Shown here: positions 24,487 through 34,520 of the stretch, piece after piece
How positions within the stretch are numbered: the first letter of the stretch is position 1
Layout: each line of letters opens with the position of its first letter
Source: Fimbriiglobus sp.
Lineage (GTDB): Bacteria > Planctomycetota > Planctomycetia > Gemmatales > Gemmataceae
Direction: 5' to 3'
NCBI GenBank assembly: GCA_025351325.1
Contig: JANXWE010000187.1
Coordinates: forward strand, 1-43,067
DNA length: 43,067 nucleotides
Translations under genes and position numbers: made by a program
Notes under the pieces: generated by a model
Database searches by the model: none
The model's input: only the letters and a program-made list of their open reading frames with translations
Told to the model about the DNA's origin: nothing

Positions 24487-24514
24487 AATGTAAGGATTGC
24501 CCCAGCAGCGTCAA
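24487..24514 (-). promoter_or_regulatory. Candidate promoter of the S10 operon
   Basis: On the minus strand TTGACG (24514-24509) is followed after 16 bp by TACATT (24492-24487), a good sigma70-type match. The predicted start is about 55 nt upstream of the rpsJ GTG. Confidence 0.6.
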
Positions 24515-24638
24515 GGCAAACTGTTCCGAACTGTCGAAAATATTCACCCGAAGCGATTGCTCGGCGAAACTGCCACCGCCTGATCGGGTTGATTGAAGTG
24601 GGGATCGTGTTCCATCCACCACTCAATCGGAGTTTGCG

Positions 24639-25004
24639 ATGTTCTGCAAATCGTGTTTCGTCACCGCGTTCGTATTCTTCTGCACAGCCACTTCTACACT
24701 GGCCGACGACAAGAAAATCTCGGCCAAAGGCAAATTCGACAAATCCAAACTCTTTGAGAAATTGGATACCGACAAGGACGGCAAGTTGTCCGAGGCGGAA
24801 TTCGCCAAATTCCACGAGAAACTGTCCGAGAAAATCAAAGAAAAGCGTCCCGAAACCAACGACACCGTGCTCGATAAGGTTCTCGACAAGTTGTTCGAGA
24901 AGCTCGACACCGACAAAGATGGCACCATCTCGAAAGAGGAGTTCGAGAAGTACCAAGCCGACCCGGAGCAGAAGAAGTTGAAGAAAAAGAAGGCCGCGAA
25001 GTAA
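24639..25004 (+). CDS. Secreted EF-hand calcium-binding protein
   Basis: The 121-aa protein has a signal peptide (MFCKSCFVTAFVFFCTATSTLA) and two canonical EF-hand loops, DTDKDGKLSEAE and DTDKDGTISKEE, each with acidic residues at positions 1, 3, 5 and 12. Lys-rich linkers and tail make it highly basic outside the loops. It probably binds calcium outside the cytoplasmic membrane. GGAG lies 7 nt upstream of ATG 24639. It is divergent from the S10 operon and ends 14 bp from the convergent TPR gene. No specific role can be assigned. Confidence 0.88.
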   Translation: MFCKSCFVTAFVFFCTATSTLADDKKISAKGKFDKSKLFEKLDTDKDGKLSEAEFAKFHEKLSEKIKEKRPETNDTVLDKVLDKLFEKLDTDKDGTISKEEFEKYQADPEQKKLKKKKAAK

Positions 25005-25018
25005 GGTCTACCCGCGAC

Positions 25019-28000
25019 TCATTTCAATTCCTGCATCTTCTGGTATTCCTCCCATTCCAGCGGGTGCAAGCTGGCTTGAGACAGTCCGCGTTTCTTGGCT
25101 TCCGCTAGGGCTGTTGTTCGTGCGCTGGGGTTGCCGAGCTTGTGGTACGCCAGTGCCAGGTGATACTGAAACACCGGTCGAGGGTCGGACCCGGAAGCGA
25201 TTGTGAGATCGCGCAGCGCGTCTTGATATTCCCCTGATGCCATGCGGATGATCGCCCGTGAATCGAGCAGCGACGGTGAGGGGCCACGCAGACCAATCGC
25301 TTCGTTGATAAGCCGCAATGTGCTGTCACCGCCGTCTTTTTTGAACAGTGCCGTCAATACCGCGACGTTATTGAGTTGAGTCCCACGTGTTTCGGGGGTG
25401 CTGATCTGTGCTGCCCGAGTGTAGAAGCCGATGGCATCGTCGTACGCCCCCCGGGCATCGGCCAGCTCCGCACTGGCCGTCAGGAGCTCTTCCGACTTCG
25501 GATTGTCCTTCAATTTCTCGGCGACCCAGCTTTCGATCTCGGCGACAGTTTTGTCCCAATCCGGCTTCTCGGCTCCGGTCAGCGGTACTGCCACGCGGGT
25601 GCGCACCGAGATCGACAACAGCCGCGCTGTCGATCCCACGGGGGCCATTGTTAGGACTCCTTGCAAGATCACGATGGCGACGGCACCTTTGCCGCGCCGA
25701 ATGAGGTACTGCACCAGGGGAATGTGCCCCGTCGGGCCTTTGTCGCTGTTAGCGAGTCCGCGGTAGAGCGTTTCGGCTTCCTCGAAGCTGCCAATGTCTT
25801 CGAGCGCCCGTCCCAACCCGACGACTTTTTGAACCGCGTCGCCCGGCCATGGGAAGCCGAGAATGACTTTGGCCCCTTCCGCCTGCCGGCCATCTTTGGC
25901 GAGGTATCGGGCTTCAGCATATTGAGTGTCCCACGTGTTCGGGGCACGGAGCTTCAAGCGGCTGAGGCTCTGCTTCGCGGCAAATAAATTGTTGCGATCC
26001 AATTGCACATGGGCCATCAATGCCAGGTGATCGGGCGAGGCCAGCGGCCCGGCTTTCGTGGCTTCGATCAGCGATTTTTCCGCCGAGTCGGGCTGCCCCG
26101 ATTGCAAATAGAGCTTCGCCAGGAAAAAGTTTTGATCCGGCGACAACGGCGCCCGTGCGGTCGTGTCGTTGAGGAGGTCGATCCCCTTCTGGCGCTGGAA
26201 CGGGTCGATGGCCATCACGAAAGCTTTGGCTCGGATATCTTCGGTACTGTTGTTGCCATCCCGCAAATTCTCGTCGAGCCACTCCACCGCTTTGGGAACA
26301 TTCTTGAACCCTTCGGGAACCGAAACCGCGGCGACCGCTTTCATCCGCCGCGCCCAGAACGCGGCCTCGGTTTTGCCCGTGGCCATCGCCTTCGTCAAGA
26401 CCTCGTCCGCCTCTTTCGGCTTGTTCGTCCGCTGGTAAAGCACGTAAAGCCGGAGCGGAGCGGCCGGCTCCGATTCGCGGAGGGCCCACGCCTTTTTGAA
26501 CTCGGTTTCGGCCGCCGTGAAGTCACCGACGATCTCACGGCATTCCCCGATTGCTAGGGGAATCGCAGCCGGGTTCGGCACTATCACGTCGGGCTGGCGG
26601 AGTCGCTTTTCGGCGGCGTTGGCCTGCTGAAGTGCGGCGTCTTTTTGCCCGGTGGCTGCCAAGAACCGAACGATCGACACCCACAACTCCGGGGCGTCGT
26701 CTTTGAGCGATTTCGCCAGTTGCAGCGCGGCCATCGCCTCGTCGGTGGAACCGAAAATGAAGAAGACCGTCCCGCGGATCAGGTGATCGCGGTAGTTCTT
26801 GGAATTCACCACTTCTTGCGACCGCACCCACGTCAGGCTCTGCTCTTTGTTGTCCGTGAGCGCCGACTGCATCAACACGAATTGCCGCTGGAGATCGGTG
26901 GGAAGACCGCCGTTCGCGGTCATGCGGGCCAGCAACTGGGTCGCCTCTTGGTAGTTCTGCCGCTCCCACAGAATCTGCACCACGCGGCGGATCAACGCTT
27001 CGCTCCGTTCGCCCCGGTCGATTCCTTTTCGATAGTCGACCAGCGCCGCATCCAAGCGACTTTCCATGTACGCCACGTCACCCAACAACACGTGAATCCG
27101 GCCCCACGATTCCCGTTTGTCTCGGGCGATCTTCAGCCGCGCGACCCAAGTTGAACGGGTAGCGGCATCCGGCTGGGGCTTCTGGGCGAATTCACGGGAC
27201 ACTTCGGCGACGATGGTCACCGCACCGTCGGCACCGTCGAGTTTGCGGATCTCGTCCAGCGTTTTGTCAAGGACAGCCGGGTTCGGCGGATTGTTGGCGA
27301 GGTCGAAGAGGGCCAGCCGGGTCGGCAGATCGAACGGCATCTCCGCCGTCGCTTTCTGCAACAGTGCCAAAGCCTCGATGCGCTTGTTGAGTAACACCAG
27401 GAGGTCGGCAAGCCCGCTGTAGAGGCGAAAGCGATCCGCCGGTGGAAACTCGGTGATGCCCCGTTCGGCGAGAATCAAAAGCTTGGGCAGATCGAACGCT
27501 TTCGGATCACGCGTCAGCAGTTGGGCACGGAGCAGCCGCAGATCGACCGAGTCGCCGATTTTCTTCTCGGCTTCATCCAATGTCTTCAATCCCGCTTCGG
27601 GATCTTGAAGACCTCGGAGTAACGCCAGCGACAACCACGATTGAACCTGTTTCGGATCGGTCGCCACCGCAGCCGTGAGTTGCTGAATTGCTTCCGTCGG
27701 TTTTTTCTGCAAGTACAGGGCATTGGCGGCGAGCACTTCGATTTCCGGTGCATACGGTTTGGGCCCGAGCACGCGTTCGAACTCGTCCCAATTCCGACTC
27801 CGTTCGGGCTGACCGAGGATTTCGGCGAACTTCAACTTGGCGTAGCGAACTCGGGCCAGTGGATTCTTGGAAGCCAAGTCGCGGTAACGATCAGCCGCTT
27901 TAGCCGTCTGTCCCATGGTTGCCAACGTGTCGGCGACCCCCAATTGCGCAGTCACCGAGGTCGGGTCGATGTTCCACGCCGACTCGTAGCAGCGGAGTTG

Positions 28001-29275
28001 GTTGGGCAAATCGTCGGCGGCACCGTGCCCAATCGCCAAGGATAACAGAGCTTTCTTGCTCAAATTGGTGTTCCGTTGCAGCGCCGTCAATGAACCTTCC
28101 AACAAGGGGATTCCTCGGGGCCAGTCGCCGCGCATCACGCCGACGCGGCCCCTGAGATAATCCGCCGAGAGCACCCAGCGCACATCGGTGCTCAGTCGAG
28201 TGGCCGTCGTCAGGGCGGCTTCATAATTCTTCAAATCAATGAGCCTATCCCCGACGTCGAGCAATCGCACATCACCGTCGGGCAACTTCCGGGCGGCGTC
28301 CAAAAGCAGTTGCCGGGCTTGCGCTTCGGAGTTCGTCGCAATCATCATTTCCGCGAGTCCGAGCGTCAGAACCATGTTGTCCGGTTGGTCCTTCAGTGCT
28401 TTTTCGAGCAACGTGCGCGCGAATTTCGGATCGTCGAGCGCCGTGAGCGAAGCCAGTTGAAGAATGATCTCGCCGTTGGTGTCACCACCGGGGAGGTTGT
28501 AAGCCAGTTCGACATCCTCGCGGGCACCGCGGCGATCCCCCGCCCCCAACCGATAGCGGCACCGGGCGAGTCGAGACTCGACGTCTCGAGGATGATCACG
28601 AATCAACCGATTCATGACCGCGTCCGCGTCGACGATCGCTTGCGGCGTGTTGAGTTCATACCGGAGATACGTGGCCAATTCCAACGAAGTCGTGGGCGGG
28701 GCGAGCTTGGTCGCGATTGATTTTTCGTACCCCTTGCGGGCTTCTTCGGTCTTCTTTTCGAGACGGTCGCAACGGGCGAGCAGGAAGTGCAACTCGGGAT
28801 CATTCGCCAGCGCGGGCACGTCGGCGGCGAGGAGTTGCGTCAAATGGTGTCGGGCCGCCGGGAACTTTCCGATTTGGTAATAAAGCTTGGCGAGTTTCCG
28901 GCGATCATCGTGGCGACCCGGTTCGAGGCTCAGCACTTTCTCTTCGAGGAGCGCGATCGCTTCCAGGGCGTAAGCGGGTTTCGATTTCGCCAATTCTTCG
29001 TAAATCGCGGACAGCTCCGAATTGGCATCCAGGTCGTTCGGATTCAGCGCGAGGTATTGCTTGTAAAAATCGACGGCGCGGGCAGGTTCGTTCTCTTCGA
29101 AGGATTTGCGTCCCAATTCTCGGAGCACTGCAGCTTGACGGCGCATTTGATAACCGTGCAAAGCGTACATCGCCCCGCAAAAAACGAGCATCCCGAGAAT
29201 CCCGATCAACAAACGCTTGGTTCGGAGCAACCGTGTGGGCTGGGTACGTTCTCGGTTGCGTCGTCGGCGCGCCAT
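25019..29275 (-). CDS. Very large TPR-repeat membrane protein
   Basis: The protein has 1,418 aa from ATG 29275 (MARRRRNRERTQPTRLLRTK); the frame continues upstream to 29563 but lacks a plausible start and would cover the divergent promoter region. A basic tail is followed by one membrane segment (about 22-42) and then tetratricopeptide-type helical repeats over almost the full length (for example ARAVDFYKQYLALNPNDLDA near residue 60). Orientation would place the repeats outside the membrane. TPR arrays bind other proteins. Large TPR proteins also occur in exosortase/EPS loci, and an XrtA-type deacetylase is divergently encoded 116 bp away, so a role in exopolysaccharide or cell-surface assembly is a reasonable guess, not shown. 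Confidence 0.88.
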   Translation of the reverse strand: MARRRRNRERTQPTRLLRTKRLLIGILGMLVFCGAMYALHGYQMRRQAAVLRELGRKSFEENEPARAVDFYKQYLALNPNDLDANSELSAIYEELAKSKPAYALEAIALLEEKVLSLEPGRHDDRRKLAKLYYQIGKFPAARHHLTQLLAADVPALANDPELHFLLARCDRLEKKTEEARKGYEKSIATKLAPPTTSLELATYLRYELNTPQAIVDADAVMNRLIRDHPRDVESRLARCRYRLGAGDRRGAREDVELAYNLPGGDTNGEIILQLASLTALDDPKFARTLLEKALKDQPDNMVLTLGLAEMMIATNSEAQARQLLLDAARKLPDGDVRLLDVGDRLIDLKNYEAALTTATRLSTDVRWVLSADYLRGRVGVMRGDWPRGIPLLEGSLTALQRNTNLSKKALLSLAIGHGAADDLPNQLRCYESAWNIDPTSVTAQLGVADTLATMGQTAKAADRYRDLASKNPLARVRYAKLKFAEILGQPERSRNWDEFERVLGPKPYAPEIEVLAANALYLQKKPTEAIQQLTAAVATDPKQVQSWLSLALLRGLQDPEAGLKTLDEAEKKIGDSVDLRLLRAQLLTRDPKAFDLPKLLILAERGITEFPPADRFRLYSGLADLLVLLNKRIEALALLQKATAEMPFDLPTRLALFDLANNPPNPAVLDKTLDEIRKLDGADGAVTIVAEVSREFAQKPQPDAATRSTWVARLKIARDKRESWGRIHVLLGDVAYMESRLDAALVDYRKGIDRGERSEALIRRVVQILWERQNYQEATQLLARMTANGGLPTDLQRQFVLMQSALTDNKEQSLTWVRSQEVVNSKNYRDHLIRGTVFFIFGSTDEAMAALQLAKSLKDDAPELWVSIVRFLAATGQKDAALQQANAAEKRLRQPDVIVPNPAAIPLAIGECREIVGDFTAAETEFKKAWALRESEPAAPLRLYVLYQRTNKPKEADEVLTKAMATGKTEAAFWARRMKAVAAVSVPEGFKNVPKAVEWLDENLRDGNNSTEDIRAKAFVMAIDPFQRQKGIDLLNDTTARAPLSPDQNFFLAKLYLQSGQPDSAEKSLIEATKAGPLASPDHLALMAHVQLDRNNLFAAKQSLSRLKLRAPNTWDTQYAEARYLAKDGRQAEGAKVILGFPWPGDAVQKVVGLGRALEDIGSFEEAETLYRGLANSDKGPTGHIPLVQYLIRRGKGAVAIVILQGVLTMAPVGSTARLLSISVRTRVAVPLTGAEKPDWDKTVAEIESWVAEKLKDNPKSEELLTASAELADARGAYDDAIGFYTRAAQISTPETRGTQLNNVAVLTALFKKDGGDSTLRLINEAIGLRGPSPSLLDSRAIIRMASGEYQDALRDLTIASGSDPRPVFQYHLALAYHKLGNPSARTTALAEAKKRGLSQASLHPLEWEEYQKMQELK

Positions 29276-29391
29276 AATTGCTAGACCTTGAAAAGGGATT
29301 TCGTACACAGAATCATCGGATGACGCGAAAACTATAGTTTGCAGGCACTGAGGCACCGCGAAATGGATATCCGGATCGGAGAACCCGGCCT

Positions 29392-30276
29392 GTGACCGCA
29401 AGTGAAAATTCGAATGTCGTTTTGAGTTTCGACGTCGAAGAACATAACCGGATCGAAGCCGCAACGCACTTGCATTGTACGCCCGAAATGAAGGCGGACT
29501 ACGGCGACCGCATGGAAGCGTCGACGCGGCGACTCCTGGAACAACTCGCGGCCGCCGAGGCACTCGGAACCTTCTACGTCGTGGGCGAAATCGCGATCAC
29601 TCACCCGAAGCTCGTCCGGGACATCGCCGCGGCCGGGCACGAAATCGGTTCGCACAGTTGGGATCATCGGCGTCTTCACCGCCTGACACCGGAGCGCTTT
29701 CGCGAAGATTTGCACAAGAGCGTGAACACGCTGCAGGAAGTCGCCGGCGTCCCGGTCCTCGGCTACCGCGCCCCGACTTTCAGCGTAACGCCTGCAACAT
29801 CGTGGGCCGTGGATGTCCTGGCCGAATCGGGGTTGAAGTACGATTCCTCCGTCTTCCCCGCCCGGCACGATCGCTACGGGATTCCGAACGCCCCGCGTAC
29901 CCCATTCTGGCTCGTCGGGGAGCGCGGGCGCATTTTGGAACTCCCCCCGGCCACGTACCGGCGGTTCGGGCAGAATCTCCCCGTCGCCGGTGGCGGGTAC
30001 TTCCGCCTCTTTCCCCTCGCCTTCCTGCGGGCGGGAGTCAATCAGCTCATGAAGTCCGGTGCTCCGGGCGTGCTTTATTTCCACCCGTGGGAATTCGATC
30101 CGGAACAACCGCGTTTGCCACTGGGGCAGATGGCCCGATTCCGAACTTACGTCGGCATCGAGAAAAGCACCGCTCGACTTGACCGCTTACTCAAGCGCTA
30201 TCGGGGCCGGTTTCGCCGGGCGATCGATGTGGCGAATGAGATCGATGCCCCCATTCCCGACTTTAAAATCGGTTGA
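29392..30276 (+). CDS. Polysaccharide deacetylase, XrtA/PEP-CTERM type
   Basis: The 294-aa protein starts at GTG 29392. It is a NodB-type carbohydrate esterase: SFDVEEHNRIEA (catalytic and metal Asp), GHEIGSHSWDHRRL (metal His residues), YRAPTFSVTPATSWAVDVL, YDSSVFPARHDRYGIP, and the terminal FHPWEFDPEQPRLP. This combination is that of the deacetylase subfamily linked to exosortase A loci. It would remove N-acetyl groups from a surface polysaccharide. No signal peptide is visible, as in other members. The exosortase is not in this window. It converges with the hybrid kinase, with only 2 bp between the stops. Confidence 0.88.
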   Translation: MTASENSNVVLSFDVEEHNRIEAATHLHCTPEMKADYGDRMEASTRRLLEQLAAAEALGTFYVVGEIAITHPKLVRDIAAAGHEIGSHSWDHRRLHRLTPERFREDLHKSVNTLQEVAGVPVLGYRAPTFSVTPATSWAVDVLAESGLKYDSSVFPARHDRYGIPNAPRTPFWLVGERGRILELPPATYRRFGQNLPVAGGGYFRLFPLAFLRAGVNQLMKSGAPGVLYFHPWEFDPEQPRLPLGQMARFRTYVGIEKSTARLDRLLKRYRGRFRRAIDVANEIDAPIPDFKIG

Positions 30277-30278
30277 TT

Positions 30279-32186
30279 TCACCGGCGATCCAAAACCTCG
30301 CGCACTTTCGCCGCCAGCGCATTTAAACTGAACGGTTTGTGCAAGAACTCGGCGTCGGCCGACGCCACATCTTGATGCACGATCACATCTTCGGTGTACC
30401 CGGACATAAACAGCACCCGTTCCACACGACCACTGGCCCCCAATCGGTCCGCCACTTCGCGGCCGGATAAGTTCGGCATCATCAAGTCGGTCATCAGCAG
30501 GTGGATCGGGTCGGGGTACTCTTCGGCGACCGCCAACGCCTCCAACCCGTTCGCGGCTTCCAGTACCGTGTAGCCGGTTTGTTGCAGCATGATCTTCGTC
30601 ATCTGCCGAACCATCTCTTCGTCTTCCACCAGCAAAATGGTCTCATTGCCGCGGACACCGGACGGCAGCTCCGCGTGGCTTGGCGTCGTCGGTTCATCGA
30701 CCACGGGCAGGTAGATCCGGAAGACACTCCCCTCCCCGATTCGACTCGTCACTTCCAAGTGCCCCCGGCTCTGTTTGACAATTCCATAAACCGTGGCAAG
30801 GCCCAGGCCGGTTCCATGACCGATCCGCTTGGTGGTGAAGAACGGCTCGAAAAGATGCTCCAAGACCTCCTCGGGCATTCCTTTCCCGGTGTCCGTGATC
30901 GACAACAAAGCGTATCGGCCCGGTTCGACGTCCGGATGATCGCGGGTGATCGGTTCCCCCAAATCGACCGTCGAGGTGACCACGAGTAACCGTCCGCCCG
31001 TTGGCATCGCGTCGCGGGCATTGGTTGCCAGATTCAAGAACACTTGCCCGATTTGGGTCGGATCCGCTTTCACCGAACCGAGATCCGGTGCCAGTACCGT
31101 CACAAATTCGATATTCTCGCCAATCAGTCGCCGAACCATGGCGCCCATATCGCGGATGATCGTGTTCAGGTTGAGCACGCTCGGTACCAAGAGCTGCTTG
31201 CGGCTGAACGCCATGATCTGCTGGGTCAACCCTGCGGCCCGATTCGCGGCATCGTGGATGTAACCCACAAATTGCTGACGCTCCGTCACCGTGTTTCGGT
31301 CGGCGAGCAGGAATTCGCAGAAGCCCGTGATGATGGTGATGATGTTGTTGAAGTCGTGCGCGATTCCGCCCGCCAACCGGCCGATGGCTTCCATCTTTTG
31401 GGCCTGCCGCAGATGCTCCTCCAGACGACGGCGCTCGGTGATGTCCCGAAAGACCAACACCGCACCGGTGACTTTGCCATTCAGCCCGCGAATCGGGGCG
31501 GCACTGTCGTCGATGGGGCGTTCGGAACCGCCTCGATCCAGCAACAGCGTCCCCGGAGCCAGCTCGGTGGGCACCCCGTTTTGAATGGCACCGATCGTCG
31601 GGTTGTCGACCGGCTGACGGGTCTTTTCATCGACGATTTGGAAGATGTCCCGCACGTCCCGGTTGACAGCGTCCGCCAAGCGCCAACCGGTCAACCGTTC
31701 GGCCAAGGTATTCATGAAACGGACACAACCGTGCTCGTCGGTGGCGATCACCCCGTCGCCGATACTGGAGAGAGTCGCCGCGAGCCATTGCTCGTTCTCT
31801 CGAACGCGCCGTTCCATTTTGTGCTTATATAGCCCGATCTCGACCGCCGTTTGAAGATCCTTATCTTCGTACGGCTTGAGAATGAATCCGAACGGCTCGG
31901 TCAGTTTCGCCCGTTGAATGGTAGCGTCGTCCGAAAACGCCGTGAGAAAGACGACCGGAATATCAAACTGGAGGCGAATGCGGCTCGCGGCTTCGATCCC
32001 ATCGACCCCGCCGCCGAGGTTGATATCCATGAGGATCATGTCGGGCCGGAGCGTATTCGCTCGTTCAATTGCTTCGTCGCCGGTGGACGCCATCCCGGCC
32101 ACGGTATACCCCAGCCCTTTGAGTCGCTTCTCGATCCCCTTGGCAATGATCTTTTCATCTTCGACGATCAAGATAGCGGCGGTCAT
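30279..32186 (-). CDS. REC-PAS-histidine kinase-REC hybrid protein
   Basis: The protein has 635 aa from ATG 32186 (AAGGA at 6 nt). Domains in order: receiver (about 5-120, phospho-acceptor D54 in ILMDINL), PAS (about 135-255), HisKA with GIAHDFNNIITIITG, ATPase with LNLATNARDAM, DTGKGMP, FEPFFTTK and GHGTGLGLATV, and a second receiver (about 512-632, Asp in LMTDLMMP). It is soluble. The N-terminal receiver suggests control by an upstream kinase, and the gene 19 bp upstream encodes one, so the two probably form a phosphorelay. The output is not evident. Confidence 0.9.
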   Translation of the reverse strand: MTAAILIVEDEKIIAKGIEKRLKGLGYTVAGMASTGDEAIERANTLRPDMILMDINLGGGVDGIEAASRIRLQFDIPVVFLTAFSDDATIQRAKLTEPFGFILKPYEDKDLQTAVEIGLYKHKMERRVRENEQWLAATLSSIGDGVIATDEHGCVRFMNTLAERLTGWRLADAVNRDVRDIFQIVDEKTRQPVDNPTIGAIQNGVPTELAPGTLLLDRGGSERPIDDSAAPIRGLNGKVTGAVLVFRDITERRRLEEHLRQAQKMEAIGRLAGGIAHDFNNIITIITGFCEFLLADRNTVTERQQFVGYIHDAANRAAGLTQQIMAFSRKQLLVPSVLNLNTIIRDMGAMVRRLIGENIEFVTVLAPDLGSVKADPTQIGQVFLNLATNARDAMPTGGRLLVVTSTVDLGEPITRDHPDVEPGRYALLSITDTGKGMPEEVLEHLFEPFFTTKRIGHGTGLGLATVYGIVKQSRGHLEVTSRIGEGSVFRIYLPVVDEPTTPSHAELPSGVRGNETILLVEDEEMVRQMTKIMLQQTGYTVLEAANGLEALAVAEEYPDPIHLLMTDLMMPNLSGREVADRLGASGRVERVLFMSGYTEDVIVHQDVASADAEFLHKPFSLNALAAKVREVLDRR

Positions 32187-32205
32187 GGCGATTCCTTGCA
32201 CACGG

Positions 32206-34455
32206 TCACTTCTTCGTCGAGGGGAACCGCACGGTGAACGTCGTTCCCGGATCAGACGTCAGTTCAATCGTGCCGTCGAGTTGATCGACAAGTGTGTTCA
32301 CCAATTGTAGCCCAAATGAAGTCGTGTTTCGGAAGTCCGTGTCGGCGGGGAACCCGGCCCCGTTATCCGAGACGATCAAAACGTTGGTCGCCGCGTTGTC
32401 GAGATAGAGGGCGATCCGCAAACGTGCCCCGGCGACGTCGGCGAACGCATGCTTGAAACAGTTGGACATCAACTCGTTCAAAAGCAGGCCGCACGGGATC
32501 GCCAGATCGATGGACAACGGCAGAAAATCGATCTCGAGTGCCAGCTCGATTTCGTGGCTCGACAACTTGTACGTGTGGTACAGATCGTCGGCGAGCCGGC
32601 GGACATAATCGCTGAAATCGACCCGGGCGATATCCTGCGAACGGTACAAGCGCTCGTGGATCAACGCCATTGATTTCACCCGCCCCCGGCTCTCTTGAAA
32701 CATCGCCAAGGCTTGCGCGTCGGACGTGTGTCCGGATTGCAAATCGAGCAACGTCGAGACAATTTGAAGGTTGTTCTTCACGCGGTGGTGGATCTCCTTG
32801 AGGAGCGTCTCTTTCTCGTGCAACGAGGCTTTCATCGACTCTTCGGCCCACTTGCGAGCGCTAATATCCTGCGACGTAATCGCAATGCCATCTCCGACGC
32901 GTACGACGAAGTGGTGCAGCCAATTCGCTTCGATTCCCGAGCTGATCGGCATCGGGAATTCTTCTTCCAGTGGTTCCCCGGACTGCACCACACGAACGTA
33001 CTTGTCGAAGAATCCACCGGTGCGATTGATCGGTAGCAATTCGCAGAGTCGTTGCCCGAGAATCTCGCTTCGCGGGCGGTTGATCATCCGCTCTCCAATT
33101 TGGTTGAGATCGGTGAATCGGAAGTCGAGAATCGACCCATCCGACGAACGCTCCGCCGTCAGGAAATAGACCGAATGGAGGCTTCCTTCCATCCCGGCGC
33201 GGAATCGCTCTTCGCTCGCTTGCAATTCGGCGGTCCGTTTCACAACCCGGCTTTCGAGGGTGGCGTTGAGTTCAAGCAACTGGGCTTCGGCGAGTTTCTT
33301 TTCGTGAATGTCCGTGAGGGTACCGACCCATTCTTCTAGCACTCCGAGCGCATCATACAGAGCGACACCACGCACGCAAAAGTGGCGGTAAAGACCGCTT
33401 TCCGTCCGAATTCGGTATTCGGTGTCGTACAAGATTTTAAGTTCGTAAGCCTCGGTCCAAGTCGTCCTCACTCGCTCCTGGTCGTCGGGGTGGACGGCAT
33501 TCAACCATCCCCAGCCTTTCGCTTCCTGAACCGTTTGCCCGGTCAAATTCACCCACCAATCTCTCGCACTGGTGTCGGGACTCCCGGCCGTCCAGACGAT
33601 CTGCGGCGTGGTTTGGATCAACGCCCGATAGCGACGCTCACTGGCACGCAACGACGCCTCCGCTCGAATTCGCATCGTGATGTCGAGCAGGGTCGCCAAG
33701 AACCCGTTCACTTGGCCCCGATCGTCGTATTCGGTGCGATACACGCAATGCACCCGCTTCAGTTCGGTGGACGGATCGGGGATGTCGAACTCGAACTCCA
33801 CCGTCTGACCGCTCAGAACCGCATTGATGTGAGTCTGGAGTTTCTCGTAGGCGGCGATGCCAATGATTTCTGGGATTGTTTTGCCGACCACATCCTTCGG
33901 TTGCAGGCCAAACCGCTCGGCGTAGGGTTGGTTGACGAAGCGATAGTGCAAATCGCGGTCGCACTGGGCGAGCATCACCGGGGCATGATCGGTGACGAGT
34001 TGAAATTGGGTTTGGCTCACTTGCAGCCGGTGCTCGGCAGCCCGTCGTTCCACAACTTCTGATTCTAATTCACGTTGTCGCCGAGCAACATGGGTGCGCT
34101 CAAGCTCAATTTGCCGAAGAAAACGCTGCCGGGCCTCGGAGACCAAACTGATGAACACGCAAATCCCGAAGTAGAGTTCCAATCGTAGTTGATCCCCAAC
34201 ATCGTCGATGCGGAAGCTGTAGATCGGTTTGGCAAAGAAGTACGCCAGCACGGCCGTGTTCAAGACGGTAGAAAAGAGGCCGCAGCGTAAACCGGCGTAC
34301 CACGCCCCCAGCATCACCGGGATCGCAAACGGCAGCAACACGTGCGATTCGCCGCCGAGAAATCGGTCGAGGGCGTACCGGAATAGAACCACCAATCCGG
34401 TGGCGACCACGACAGCGAAATAAACTCCCCATCGCATCGGTCCGTCCGTTCCCAT
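32206..34455 (-). CDS. Membrane PAS-domain HisKA_2 sensor kinase
   Basis: The protein has 749 aa from ATG 34455; a longer start at a TTG (34497) is less likely. Several hydrophobic helices in the first ~110 residues (YFAVVVATGLVVLFRYALD and following) resemble the KdpD-type DUF4118 membrane region. A coiled linker, then three PAS/PAC units, then a HisKA_2 phosphorylation site (EIHHRVKNNLQIVSTLLDLQ) and an ATPase domain (LLNELMSNCFKHAF, SDNGAGFP) follow. HisKA_2 kinases often act on separate receivers. The gene downstream carries two receivers, a likely partner. Confidence 0.9.
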   Translation of the reverse strand: MGTDGPMRWGVYFAVVVATGLVVLFRYALDRFLGGESHVLLPFAIPVMLGAWYAGLRCGLFSTVLNTAVLAYFFAKPIYSFRIDDVGDQLRLELYFGICVFISLVSEARQRFLRQIELERTHVARRQRELESEVVERRAAEHRLQVSQTQFQLVTDHAPVMLAQCDRDLHYRFVNQPYAERFGLQPKDVVGKTIPEIIGIAAYEKLQTHINAVLSGQTVEFEFDIPDPSTELKRVHCVYRTEYDDRGQVNGFLATLLDITMRIRAEASLRASERRYRALIQTTPQIVWTAGSPDTSARDWWVNLTGQTVQEAKGWGWLNAVHPDDQERVRTTWTEAYELKILYDTEYRIRTESGLYRHFCVRGVALYDALGVLEEWVGTLTDIHEKKLAEAQLLELNATLESRVVKRTAELQASEERFRAGMEGSLHSVYFLTAERSSDGSILDFRFTDLNQIGERMINRPRSEILGQRLCELLPINRTGGFFDKYVRVVQSGEPLEEEFPMPISSGIEANWLHHFVVRVGDGIAITSQDISARKWAEESMKASLHEKETLLKEIHHRVKNNLQIVSTLLDLQSGHTSDAQALAMFQESRGRVKSMALIHERLYRSQDIARVDFSDYVRRLADDLYHTYKLSSHEIELALEIDFLPLSIDLAIPCGLLLNELMSNCFKHAFADVAGARLRIALYLDNAATNVLIVSDNGAGFPADTDFRNTTSFGLQLVNTLVDQLDGTIELTSDPGTTFTVRFPSTKK

Positions 34456-34520
34456 CCTGATTCCAAAGATTTGAGAGATGGGAACACGGATCGGCAAGAC
34501 GGGTTGCAGGAAGATTTTCG

